NCBI GenBank assembly: GCA_022616415.1
Contig: JAKEEU010000134.1
Location: 1 to 64,000, forward strand
Length of the DNA: 64,000 nt
Reading direction: 5' to 3'
Source: Candidatus Zhuqueibacterota bacterium
GTDB lineage: Bacteria > Zhuqueibacterota > Zhuqueibacteria > Zhuqueibacterales > Zhuqueibacteraceae
The position numbers and the translations under genes are program-made. Positions 8,912 through 16,186 of this stretch are shown one piece after another. The first letter of the stretch is position 1. Every line of letters starts with the position of its first letter. Below the pieces are notes generated by a model that was not told the origin of the DNA, ran no database searches, and saw nothing but the letters and a program-made list of their open reading frames with translations.

Positions 8912-9168
8912 AACAGAGCAGGCCATTAGATACTTCGCCAGAGGTTGAACGCATACAGAATGAAATTTTCCGGAAGATGACGCCGGCAAGACGTTTACAG
9001 TTGGCTATTGAGTTAACGCAAACTTCCCGCAAATTGCTCGCCGCCGGAGTACGTCGTCGCCATCCCGAATATAATGACGAACAAGTTCGTTTGGCTGCGA
9101 TTCGGTTAACAATACCGGAAAAGCTGTTTCTTGCTGCTTATCCTCATGCGAAAGATATTGCGCCATGA
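8908..9168 (+). CDS. Small conserved-looking protein paired with a nucleotidyltransferase
   Basis: 86 residues from ATG 8908, which overlaps the purL stop (ATGA) and has GGAG at a good distance; ATG 8902 is the alternative. The sequence is helical and charged ([20 protein letters not shown], then [20 protein letters not shown]). No motif recognised. Its own stop overlaps the start of the nucleotidyltransferase gene in ATGA, so the two are almost certainly made together. Such two-gene units recall toxin-antitoxin or minimal nucleotidyltransferase/partner pairs, but that is inference. Confidence 0.75.
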   Translation: MKQSRPLDTSPEVERIQNEIFRKMTPARRLQLAIELTQTSRKLLAAGVRRRHPEYNDEQVRLAAIRLTIPEKLFLAAYPHAKDIAP

Positions 9169-9728
9169 TTCCTGAAGATGTACTCAAGATTGTCGCAGAG
9201 AAGCTGGAAAATTGCGGCATCGCTTACATGATTGTTGGGTCATTCGCGAGCAACATTCATGGCAAGCCTCGTACGACGCACGATGCCGATATGGTTATTG
9301 AAATTGACGAACCGAGTCTTGAAAAGTTTGTGCAAGCTTTGGGTAATGATTTTTATTTTGACGTAGAGGCTGCAAGAGATGCCATTAGAAGTAATTTCAT
9401 GTGCAATGCTCTGCATTATGACACCGGTTTCAAGATTGATTTCTTTATTCGTAAAAATAAAGCTTTCGCCCTCTCAGAATTTGAGCGGAGAGAGATTAAT
9501 GATTTATTGGGGCACCCCTGCTGGTTCGCCACTGCCGAAGACACCATTCTGGCAAAGCTCGAATGGTCAAAAATGGGCGAGTCGGAACGGCAATTCAACG
9601 ACGCTGTAAATATCGCCAAAGTTCAAGGTGCAAATCTCGATTTCACCTACCTGCAGCGCTGGGCGGTTGATTTGCATGTAGAAAATCTCTTGAACCGGTT
9701 GTTGGAAGAGATTAAACCAATCGAATAG
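9165..9728 (+). CDS. Nucleotidyltransferase-fold protein (AbiEii/MNT-like)
   Basis: 187 residues. The nucleotidyltransferase signature is visible: G25-S26 in IVGSFASNIHG followed by D40-x-D42 in TTHDADMVIEID, then a beta strand with FKIDFFIR that supplies a third acidic residue. The C-terminus is helical. The family includes AbiEii-type toxins and antitoxin-like minimal nucleotidyltransferases, which transfer nucleotides to tRNA or proteins; many members are of unknown substrate. It overlaps the preceding 86-aa gene by 4 bases and ends just before a hairpin. Confidence 0.8.
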   Translation: MIPEDVLKIVAEKLENCGIAYMIVGSFASNIHGKPRTTHDADMVIEIDEPSLEKFVQALGNDFYFDVEAARDAIRSNFMCNALHYDTGFKIDFFIRKNKAFALSEFERREINDLLGHPCWFATAEDTILAKLEWSKMGESERQFNDAVNIAKVQGANLDFTYLQRWAVDLHVENLLNRLLEEIKPIE

Positions 9729-9744
9729 CACGCTTCAGCGTGCT
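9727..9744. terminator. Short hairpin between convergent genes
   Basis: AGCACGC-TTCA-GCGTGCT, a 7-bp stem with a 4-base loop, starts at the nucleotidyltransferase stop codon. It lies between the rightward nucleotidyltransferase gene and the end of the leftward secretion operon. No T-tract follows, so an intrinsic terminator is only possible; it may be a repeat relic. Confidence 0.4.
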
Positions 9745-9787
9745 TCCACATCTTAGCGCGGCGTCTTTAGACCCGCGCGATAACCCC

Positions 9788-10300
9788 CTAAAAAAACACC
9801 CCCAGCCCCACCGTCGGCACGTGCAAAACCTCGTAAAGTTTGCTGAACGGGAAATACAGCACGTCGTAATCGACGAGAATCGCCAGCCGGTTGCGCTGGA
9901 GATAAAACTCGGCTTGCGCTCCCCCCAGGAAATTGACCTTCCATTCTTTGAACTTGACGCCGATCAAATCACCGGCCGTAATTCTATACCCGCCGGCGCC
10001 GAGATTGATGCTGAAAAAGAATTTGTCGATATGAATCAAGTTATACTGGAACTGTGCGCCGACGTTATAAACATCGGCCTTGATACGATTGCCGTCGGCT
10101 TGCGTATATTCGTCGAAAACGTACAAGCCGGAGAGCTTCAGCTGCCGCAACCGGGACAACTGATATGCATAATTCACCTTGTAGGTTCGTCCGTACGCCG
10201 CGGCCAGCGAGCTGGAGTGTACAGTGTGATAATAATACGTATCCTGAGCTAAAAGGCTCACGGGCAGCAGCAAAATAAAAATGGCCAGAGTTTTTTTCAT
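9788..10300 (-). CDS. TraO-like outer-membrane protein of the type IV secretion operon
   Basis: 170 residues with an N-terminal signal peptide (MKKTLAIFILLLPVSLLA). The mature part alternates polar and aromatic beta strands, e.g. LKLSGLYVFDEYTQ and FSINLGAGGYRITAGD, and ends in GLGVFF with a terminal phenylalanine, as expected of a small outer-membrane beta barrel. Last gene of the secretion operon, 30 bases after the PKD lipoprotein. Size and position match TraO of Bacteroidetes conjugative transposons; the assignment rests on layout rather than on a clear motif. Confidence 0.6.
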   Translation of the reverse strand: MKKTLAIFILLLPVSLLAQDTYYYHTVHSSSLAAAYGRTYKVNYAYQLSRLRQLKLSGLYVFDEYTQADGNRIKADVYNVGAQFQYNLIHIDKFFFSINLGAGGYRITAGDLIGVKFKEWKVNFLGGAQAEFYLQRNRLAILVDYDVLYFPFSKLYEVLHVPTVGLGVFF

Positions 10301-10330
10301 GGCTGATTCCGCTGGTTAAAAGAGATTAAT

Positions 10331-11629
10331 TTATTGCGGCAACCCCACTGGTATCACTTTTTCCGCCCGTCCGGTCAGACCGCGATTGTTCGTCACCGTA
10401 AGCGTAATCCGGTAATGGCCCTTGTCCGTTAAAAGCGTTGTGACGGAATCTTGAGGAAAACTCCGTTGCGCATTGATGTCTTCATTGGTTACGACAATGA
10501 GATACGCGATAATACTCCCGCCGGGATGGGGATCGTGAGAATCCTTGCCGCTAACCGTTAGGCTCAACGGGATTCTGTAGTCGGGTGGATTCGCTTCGAT
10601 CTTCAACACGGCAATCGGCGGCGTGGAAACACGCACGGGCACAGTCGTCGTATCGGCCAGGCCTAAATTGTCCTTGACGATTAACATCACCTGATAATTG
10701 CCGTCATTCTTATAAGTGTGCTTGCCGATGGAGTCCTGCGAGGTCTCGCCGTCGCCGAAGAAAATTTGATAAGAGGAAATACTCCCATCCGGATCGAAGC
10801 TACCGGTGGCGGTGTAATCGATCTCCAGCGGCACTTTCCCGCTCGTCGGCGTGATCCGCAGCGCAGCTTGCGGCGGCTGGTTGTTGGTGGTGACGAGTTG
10901 CTCGGTGCTGTCGATTTTGCTTTCGTTGTCGATGGCGCGCAAACGCACGCGGTATTGGCCGGCCAGGAGATATTTGTGGGTAATGATCGAATTGTTCAAC
11001 ACCGTATCCGCCTTTGAATTGTCGCCGAACGTCCAAATAAATTTTGCGATCGTGCCGTCTCGGTCAATGCTGCGTTCCGGATTAAATTCCACCTCATACG
11101 GATTGGTTTGGTTGAGCAAGCGCACCGTAAAAGCCGGCAAAGGCGCCAGATTCTCGAAGATTGTGGCAGAAGCTTGCGCGGTCCCCGAAAGCTTCACGCC
11201 GTCAAAAAGCTGCAGCCGCAAGGTAATCCTTCCGGGCGCATCCGGCGTAAAGAGCAAATCGTCGCTGAACGTTCCCGGCGCTTCGTCGAACGTGAGGCCG
11301 TCAGCGCTCGGCTTGCCAAATTTATCGTTGGTGATTTTGCCGCTGCCGGTCTCGAACGAAAAGCGTGCTTGCAGTTTTCTCGTATCGGAGCTGCTAAATT
11401 CCCGGTCGTCGTACTGCAATTGCAGCCTGAAGGTTTTTCCCGGCTTGAATCGCAAAGAATCCTGGAAGGTGTTTGGAGGCAAATCCGGATCCGCCCTGAA
11501 ACGGAAAACGGAAATCAGGGGCTGATTGTTATTGGCGGAAAACGGATCTTTGTGTTTTTCGCAAGCAACGATCAACACGGCAATCAAGGCGGCTGCGGAA
11601 CTGATCAAAAACCAAACGAGGCGTTTCAT
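10331..11629 (-). CDS. PKD-repeat lipoprotein in the secretion operon
   Basis: 432 residues. A lipobox (LIVAC) ends the signal peptide near residue 23. After a beta-sandwich region of about 150 residues come three PKD-type domains, marked by SIDRDGTIAKFIWTFGDNS, SFDPDGSISSYQIFFGDGE and a more diverged third. PKD modules serve in surface display and protein contacts. Position between VirB10- and TraO-like genes suggests an envelope accessory of the transfer machine, perhaps filling the VirB7 lipoprotein role or acting in cell-cell adhesion (inference); it is far larger than VirB7. Confidence 0.75.
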   Translation of the reverse strand: MKRLVWFLISSAAALIAVLIVACEKHKDPFSANNNQPLISVFRFRADPDLPPNTFQDSLRFKPGKTFRLQLQYDDREFSSSDTRKLQARFSFETGSGKITNDKFGKPSADGLTFDEAPGTFSDDLLFTPDAPGRITLRLQLFDGVKLSGTAQASATIFENLAPLPAFTVRLLNQTNPYEVEFNPERSIDRDGTIAKFIWTFGDNSKADTVLNNSIITHKYLLAGQYRVRLRAIDNESKIDSTEQLVTTNNQPPQAALRITPTSGKVPLEIDYTATGSFDPDGSISSYQIFFGDGETSQDSIGKHTYKNDGNYQVMLIVKDNLGLADTTTVPVRVSTPPIAVLKIEANPPDYRIPLSLTVSGKDSHDPHPGGSIIAYLIVVTNEDINAQRSFPQDSVTTLLTDKGHYRITLTVTNNRGLTGRAEKVIPVGLPQ

Positions 11630-11659
11630 TTTTTCATTTTCCTGTTTTGGCGGGGTCCG

Positions 11660-12565
11660 TTAAAAAATGCTGTAAATCAACGCATAAAACTCCAGGCCGT
11701 CTTCCAGCGTGGCGATTTCGTCGTTGAACGGATTGACGTCCGGCTGATTGAGATAGCGGCCGACGACCGGCACGCCGGCGGCGGCGCTCTTCAGCTCCTC
11801 AACGATGATCTGCCTGGCTTTGGCATCGACCGGCGAGTATGCGATGCCCGGCAAAGATTTCAAATCATACGCCCGGCCGCTGCACGTGTAGGTGGCGCCT
11901 TGGATGCGCAGCTCGCGAAATTCGATCTGCACGCGATTGCTTTGCAGATTGCACACGCCCAGCAAAGTCGCGCGCCGGGGAATCGTGAAATTGCCCCACA
12001 CTTCATCTTTCATCACGCGCGCTTCCACCAGGCTGCCGTTGGTCACCGGCGTCTTCTCCGGCAGGATCACTTTGAGGCGAACTGATTGCAAGCCGGCGTA
12101 ACCGCCGAACGAGCCGGCCGGCTGCTGTTGATTGAGTGAGCTGACCACGATCATGTCGCCGCCGTTGCCACTGCCACTGCTCTGGAAATACGGCGTCGGA
12201 CTCGAGCTCGGCGGCGGAGCAACGTACTCACGAGCCGGCGTTGCGGTGCTTCTTTCCGGTTGCGAAACCGATTTCTGCCCGATCTGGCTTGCCGAGGGCG
12301 AAGAAGCTATCGCGCCGCCCGGCATGGCAGGATGGCTAAATGGGATGGTGTCTACTTTGACGATCTGGTAATCCAAGCTGCGCGGCGGCGTTTTCTGCAT
12401 GGCGAACGGGCCCGGCTTTTTGCCGCCCGGCGCCGTCTCCTGTCGCGTGAACAAAATAAAAAATATGAAAATCACGAAAGCTGCCAGAATTCCCAACATC
12501 AGCATTTGCGGCTTCGAGCGTTTGCGGCCATTGATCGTGTCGTAGATAAAATCAACGAGGTTCAT
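11660..12565 (-). CDS. VirB10/TraM-like type IV secretion protein
   Basis: 301 residues from ATG 12565, preceded by AAGGAG; the longer frame upstream is unlikely. A short cytoplasmic N-terminus is followed by one membrane segment (LGILAAFVIFIFFILF), a long proline/serine-rich linker reaching across the periplasm and a C-terminal beta domain from about residue 150 (VRLKVILPEKTPVTNGSLVE, then NFTIPRRATLLGVC). This is the VirB10/TraM plan of an inner-to-outer-membrane bridge. The C-terminus FYALIYSIF is short compared with proteobacterial VirB10. Confidence 0.75.
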   Translation of the reverse strand: MNLVDFIYDTINGRKRSKPQMLMLGILAAFVIFIFFILFTRQETAPGGKKPGPFAMQKTPPRSLDYQIVKVDTIPFSHPAMPGGAIASSPSASQIGQKSVSQPERSTATPAREYVAPPPSSSPTPYFQSSGSGNGGDMIVVSSLNQQQPAGSFGGYAGLQSVRLKVILPEKTPVTNGSLVEARVMKDEVWGNFTIPRRATLLGVCNLQSNRVQIEFRELRIQGATYTCSGRAYDLKSLPGIAYSPVDAKARQIIVEELKSAAAGVPVVGRYLNQPDVNPFNDEIATLEDGLEFYALIYSIF

Positions 12566-12630
12566 AATGAAAATTTTCTCCTTAAATTGTTGGCAATTTA
12601 AAATTTTCAAATGAAAATTTAAAATCGGCC

Positions 12631-13491
12631 TCATTCCACGTATGATCCCGGCACGTTCAGCGTCAAAACGCGCCGGCCGCTCCCCTCGTCGCATTTGATC
12701 TCGATCGTGCTCTTGTCGGAGAAACCCTGCTTGTCGAAAACGAAGAGCATGCGGCCCGACGTATTCGGCTTGACGGACGAGCTGTAAAAGTCGCCTATCG
12801 GCTCGATCGCGGTTTCTTTGACTTTCTTTTTGAACAACAGCAGCGAGCGATTATGATCGACGAGCTTGAAGTTCACGAAGCCGACGTCGTAGGGAATCTT
12901 CGAGTTGTTGACGATCGTGCAGATCATGTAAAGCTTGTCTTCGATTTGCACCATGTGGTCGAGCGCCAAAATCACGTCCGAGTTTTTGACGCTGTACGTG
13001 TAGCGCCGCGGCGTTTTCAAATAGGATGACAGCATCGTCCGCGCTTTGGGGCTGATGGTTTCGAACTCTTTGCCTTTGAGCGCGGCACCATTTTTTGAGT
13101 TCAAATCAACGTGATTGCGTGCGCCGTCAGTAGCGTTTTTATCCGGCGTGGGCGTGGCCGGCAAGCTCGGGGCGGGTGCAGTGGGCAGCAGCCGGATTTC
13201 CAAATCCGGAGTTGCCGAGACTTGCAGTATCAGGTTATATGTATTCATGCCGGCCTTAATGAACATGTTAGTGGCGCCACTACTGACCGCCGGTTTGACG
13301 AGGACATAGTTGCCGGAGCTTTGCACGGTGAATTGCTGCGAATTGCCGACCGTGACCAATTCCGGCGGCGTGGGGCAGACGATCACCGTCGCAAAACCCG
13401 GCTTGACGCGAACGACTTTTTGCTGGCGCGTCTCGGCGCGCGCGGCAAGCAACAAAACAACGGCGGCTAAAAAGAGTGAAGGTTTTTTCAT
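12631..13491 (-). CDS. VirB9/TraN-like type IV secretion protein
   Basis: 286 residues with signal peptide (MKKPSLFLAAVVLLLAARA). The first domain, with VVRVKPGFATVIVCPTPPEL and SSGNYVLVKP, resembles the VirB9/TraN N-terminal beta domain; a proline-rich linker near residues 100-120 precedes a C-terminal beta domain (FKLVDHNRSLLLFKKKVK). Its ATG overlaps the end of the VirB8-like gene (ATGA), so the two are coupled. Expected in the outer-membrane core complex with the VirB10-like protein. Confidence 0.75.
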   Translation of the reverse strand: MKKPSLFLAAVVLLLAARAETRQQKVVRVKPGFATVIVCPTPPELVTVGNSQQFTVQSSGNYVLVKPAVSSGATNMFIKAGMNTYNLILQVSATPDLEIRLLPTAPAPSLPATPTPDKNATDGARNHVDLNSKNGAALKGKEFETISPKARTMLSSYLKTPRRYTYSVKNSDVILALDHMVQIEDKLYMICTIVNNSKIPYDVGFVNFKLVDHNRSLLLFKKKVKETAIEPIGDFYSSSVKPNTSGRMLFVFDKQGFSDKSTIEIKCDEGSGRRVLTLNVPGSYVE

Positions 13492-14060
13492 GCGTTTTTA
13501 TAGTTAATGATGCGCAATCCAAAAGGATTATCTTGCGTTCTCGGCACGACGATGATTTCCAGGACGAACTTTATCGCCACCGAGGCCGCGCCGGGAACAA
13601 GTTGGCGCCCGGCGACGCTGGCTTGAAAGGGGTCTCCCTCTTTTATCTGGATTTCGGAAACCTCGAACTGGATGTTGCCCACGGTGCTTTGCACGATTTG
13701 GGGAATGTTTGAATTTTTTATGCCGTCGTACATAAAGTACTCGAGCTCGGCGGTGCACATCTTCATCGCGATTTTGAAACGCTCGTTGAAATTCTCACGA
13801 TTGTATTCCAAGAAACTTTTGGCAAACTCGTGAGTGAATTTCCGCACCTCGTGCACGGAGCGCGTTTCCTTCGCCGGCTCCGTTGCGTATGCATAGCCGT
13901 CTTTAACGACGTAGGTTTCCACCGGCCGGGTGAAGCCGCGAAAGCTCAAATATGCCAAAACGATATTGACGACGACGAGAACCGCCACCAGCCGCTTGAG
14001 AAAAATATTGCTCTTGACTAATTCACCGTAAAATTCGTAATATTCCGGTTTGTCTTTCAT
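13488..14060 (-). CDS. VirB8/TraK-like type IV secretion protein
   Basis: 190 residues from ATG 14060, with GGAG upstream; the frame starts earlier at 14093. The plan is that of VirB8/TraK: a short cytoplasmic tail (KPEYYEFYGELVKSN), one membrane segment (LVAVLVVVNIVLAYLSF) and a periplasmic NTF2-like domain with SVHEVRKFTHEFAKSFLEYN and AVAGRQLVPG-type strands. Inner-membrane assembly factor of the channel. Overlaps the VirB9-like gene by four bases. Confidence 0.75.
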   Translation of the reverse strand: MKDKPEYYEFYGELVKSNIFLKRLVAVLVVVNIVLAYLSFRGFTRPVETYVVKDGYAYATEPAKETRSVHEVRKFTHEFAKSFLEYNRENFNERFKIAMKMCTAELEYFMYDGIKNSNIPQIVQSTVGNIQFEVSEIQIKEGDPFQASVAGRQLVPGAASVAIKFVLEIIVVPRTQDNPFGLRIINYKNA

Positions 14061-14139
14061 ATTTACTCCGGCTATTTTTAGTTTTAGCCCCATTTATGGG
14101 GCTTTCATCTCTTAGCTGCGGGATTCATTCCGCAGCGAT

Positions 14140-15153
14140 CTAATTATTCACATTCGCCGCGGGTTGCACCGAGCCGCCAAACGGCCAATTCGCCATCGGC
14201 GTTTCCGCGCGCGCCAGCGAATCTGCTGCCGTATTTGCTGCGGTTGCGGCCGGGCTGGCGGAGAGCGCCCGCGCGCCGGATATGACGGTGCTCGCCGTTG
14301 TTGTAGTGACATTTTGGGTCACATTCGACGAGTACGATTTCAAGCGTTTCCACACCGTGGAGACCACCACCCCGGCGGTGATGCCGGTGCCATAAGTTCC
14401 CATATCCGCGCTTGCGTTAGCCAGCCTGAAAAATCCGGCCGAGACTTTCGGAATCAGAATGATCGTAATCGTGACGATCACGCCGAGAATAAACGAATCC
14501 CACAAGATACCCTTGTCGCCGTTCTGCACCGCGGTTTGAAAGGCCGTCGAGGTCGTCAGAGTTTTGACCAGCCGAAAGAGAATCGCCGCCAGCACCGACC
14601 AGAAATTCACCGCGCAAAAATTGGCCAGCCAGATTTTGAACATGTCGTGAAAAGTCGGAAACAGCGACAGCACAATCGCCACCGGCCCGAGCAGATAGAA
14701 AAAGATTTGCACGATCACCTGGATGAGCACAAAAATTTCGTAAACCACCATCACCAGCATATACGACAGCGACGACAGCGTTTCAAGGCTCATCAAATTG
14801 AACACCGACAGCCGCAGGCCGCTGCCGTCTTCGTTGGCGAAAAATGCGCCGAGGTAATCGGTCATGATATTGCCGCCGTTGTCCAAATCAAAGATGGCGC
14901 GCGACAGCAGCACGAAAACCTTCCCCAGCCAGACCGCCCATAGGCGATACGTCGCCAGCCCGATCGCCGAGAACACCACGAAAAAGAGGCGATACATGGT
15001 GTCGTCACTTTCCTTGGCGCTCAGCCGAAACACCAATGAGAGAAAATAAACCACCACACCCAACGTCAGGAAAATCGTCGCAATGCGGACAATCTCGTTG
15101 ACCGTTTGGTGCACGGAGTTGAAGAAAGTCGGGCTGAAGAAGATTTCTAACAT
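14140..15153 (-). CDS. VirB6/TraJ-like polytopic membrane protein
   Basis: 337 residues with about seven or eight hydrophobic segments, e.g. IATIFLTLGVVVYFLSLVF, LFFVVFSAIGLATYRLWAVW and FFYLLGPVAIVLSLFP, then a Thr/Ala-rich C-terminal tail. The layout and place between VirB5-like and VirB8-like genes are those of VirB6/TraJ, which forms the inner-membrane channel. The C-terminal 70 residues are low-complexity. The short gap upstream holds a palindrome, and no strong ribosome-binding site is seen. Confidence 0.75.
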   Translation of the reverse strand: MLEIFFSPTFFNSVHQTVNEIVRIATIFLTLGVVVYFLSLVFRLSAKESDDTMYRLFFVVFSAIGLATYRLWAVWLGKVFVLLSRAIFDLDNGGNIMTDYLGAFFANEDGSGLRLSVFNLMSLETLSSLSYMLVMVVYEIFVLIQVIVQIFFYLLGPVAIVLSLFPTFHDMFKIWLANFCAVNFWSVLAAILFRLVKTLTTSTAFQTAVQNGDKGILWDSFILGVIVTITIILIPKVSAGFFRLANASADMGTYGTGITAGVVVSTVWKRLKSYSSNVTQNVTTTTASTVISGARALSASPAATAANTAADSLARAETPMANWPFGGSVQPAANVNN

Positions 15154-15181
15154 GGCTCTGGTTGCTGGTTACTGGTTTCTT

Positions 15182-15240
15182 GTTGCTTGTTGCTCGCTGC
15201 TGGTTGCTGAACGAACAACCAGCGACAAGCAACGAGCAAC
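15182..15240. repeat. Palindromic repeat (GCAACCAGCGACAAGCAAC type)
   Basis: GTTGCTTGTTGCTCGCTG at 15182 onward is nearly complementary to CAGCGACAAGCAACGAGCAAC ending at 15240, giving arms of about 25 bases with a short loop. The CAACCAGCGACAAG word occurs again directly after it at 15237-15250. It separates the VirB6-like and VirB5-like genes inside the operon and may affect read-through. No second copy is seen in the window. Confidence 0.8.
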
Positions 15241-15252
15241 CAGCGACAAGTT

Positions 15253-16173
15253 TCATTCCACCGCCGCCGTTGAGATATCAAAAAAACCGTACCGTATTTT
15301 CGAAGTTTTATTCACGTGATTTTGCATCGCCTTCCAATTTTCCTTCGAGCGCAGCATGTCCAGTTTTTGGTCGAACATATTCAGCTCGGTGTTGTGCGCG
15401 TCTTGCGCGAGCTTGAGGTATTTCTCGTAATAAGAATTGGACATCTCCCGCAGCTTGACGCTCTCCAACAATAATTGTGTGCGCTCCGCTTCGGTATATT
15501 TATTCCGCGAATCTTTCACCTGCCGGTACAGCTCCACTGCCATCGAGTCATAGGTTTTTGCCATTTGCTGGCTGCGCAGCGCCTGCTCGAACAGCGCTCT
15601 CGAAAAAGCTTCCTGGCCGATCATGGCGTTTTCCCGTCTCGTCGCTGCATCCTTTGGCGCCTCTTCATCCTGTGTCGATACGGCAAAGCTCTCGTAGGTT
15701 CGCCGCAGCTCGTCGGCGTTGCTCAACAGCGCCTCTGTGTCCATCGCCGAGCGGTTGATGTCCTGCGCCGTGCCCGGCAGCCAGTAATTCAGACGATCGG
15801 CGTTGAGAATGAAATTGGAGACGGCAAACGAGTTGTTCATGCGCATGTTGTCGATCGCCTTGAAATCCCGATACAAGCTTTGGGTGAACTCAACGTCCTG
15901 GCGCATCAGCGTATAGGTGTCGTAAAATTGCTTGAGCTGCTGCACCAGCTTGGCGGTCTGCAAGCGCTGCTGTTCCAGACCCAACTGGTGCTTGAACGAG
16001 ATTTCCCGCAGCACGTTGATGATCATCCCGCCTTGCGGATCGATGAATTGCGCCCTCGTTGGAACGGCAAAGAGCAAAAAGCAAAAGGCAAAAAGCAAGT
16101 TTGCAGGTTTGCAGGTTTGCAAGTGACTATATCCGGTCTTCGTCTTGCAACTTGCATACTTGCACACTTGCAT
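15253..16173 (-). CDS. VirB5-like periplasmic protein of the secretion operon
   Basis: About 306 residues from ATG 16173; the frame extends to 16236 inside virB4. A signal peptide (LLFAFCFLLFAVPTRAQ) is followed by a long helical protein with heptad-like stretches such as QRLQTAKLVQQLKQFYDTYT and AQDAHNTELNMFDQKLDMLR. Fully helical exported proteins in this operon position match VirB5/TrbJ, a pilus-tip or channel accessory. The codons before the signal peptide come from short direct repeats (GCAAGT/GCAAAC words, 16093-16190), so the true N-terminus is unsure and may have been remodelled. Confidence 0.65.
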   Translation of the reverse strand: MQVCKYASCKTKTGYSHLQTCKPANLLFAFCFLLFAVPTRAQFIDPQGGMIINVLREISFKHQLGLEQQRLQTAKLVQQLKQFYDTYTLMRQDVEFTQSLYRDFKAIDNMRMNNSFAVSNFILNADRLNYWLPGTAQDINRSAMDTEALLSNADELRRTYESFAVSTQDEEAPKDAATRRENAMIGQEAFSRALFEQALRSQQMAKTYDSMAVELYRQVKDSRNKYTEAERTQLLLESVKLREMSNSYYEKYLKLAQDAHNTELNMFDQKLDMLRSKENWKAMQNHVNKTSKIRYGFFDISTAAVE

Positions 16174-16186
16174 ACTTGCAACTTGC

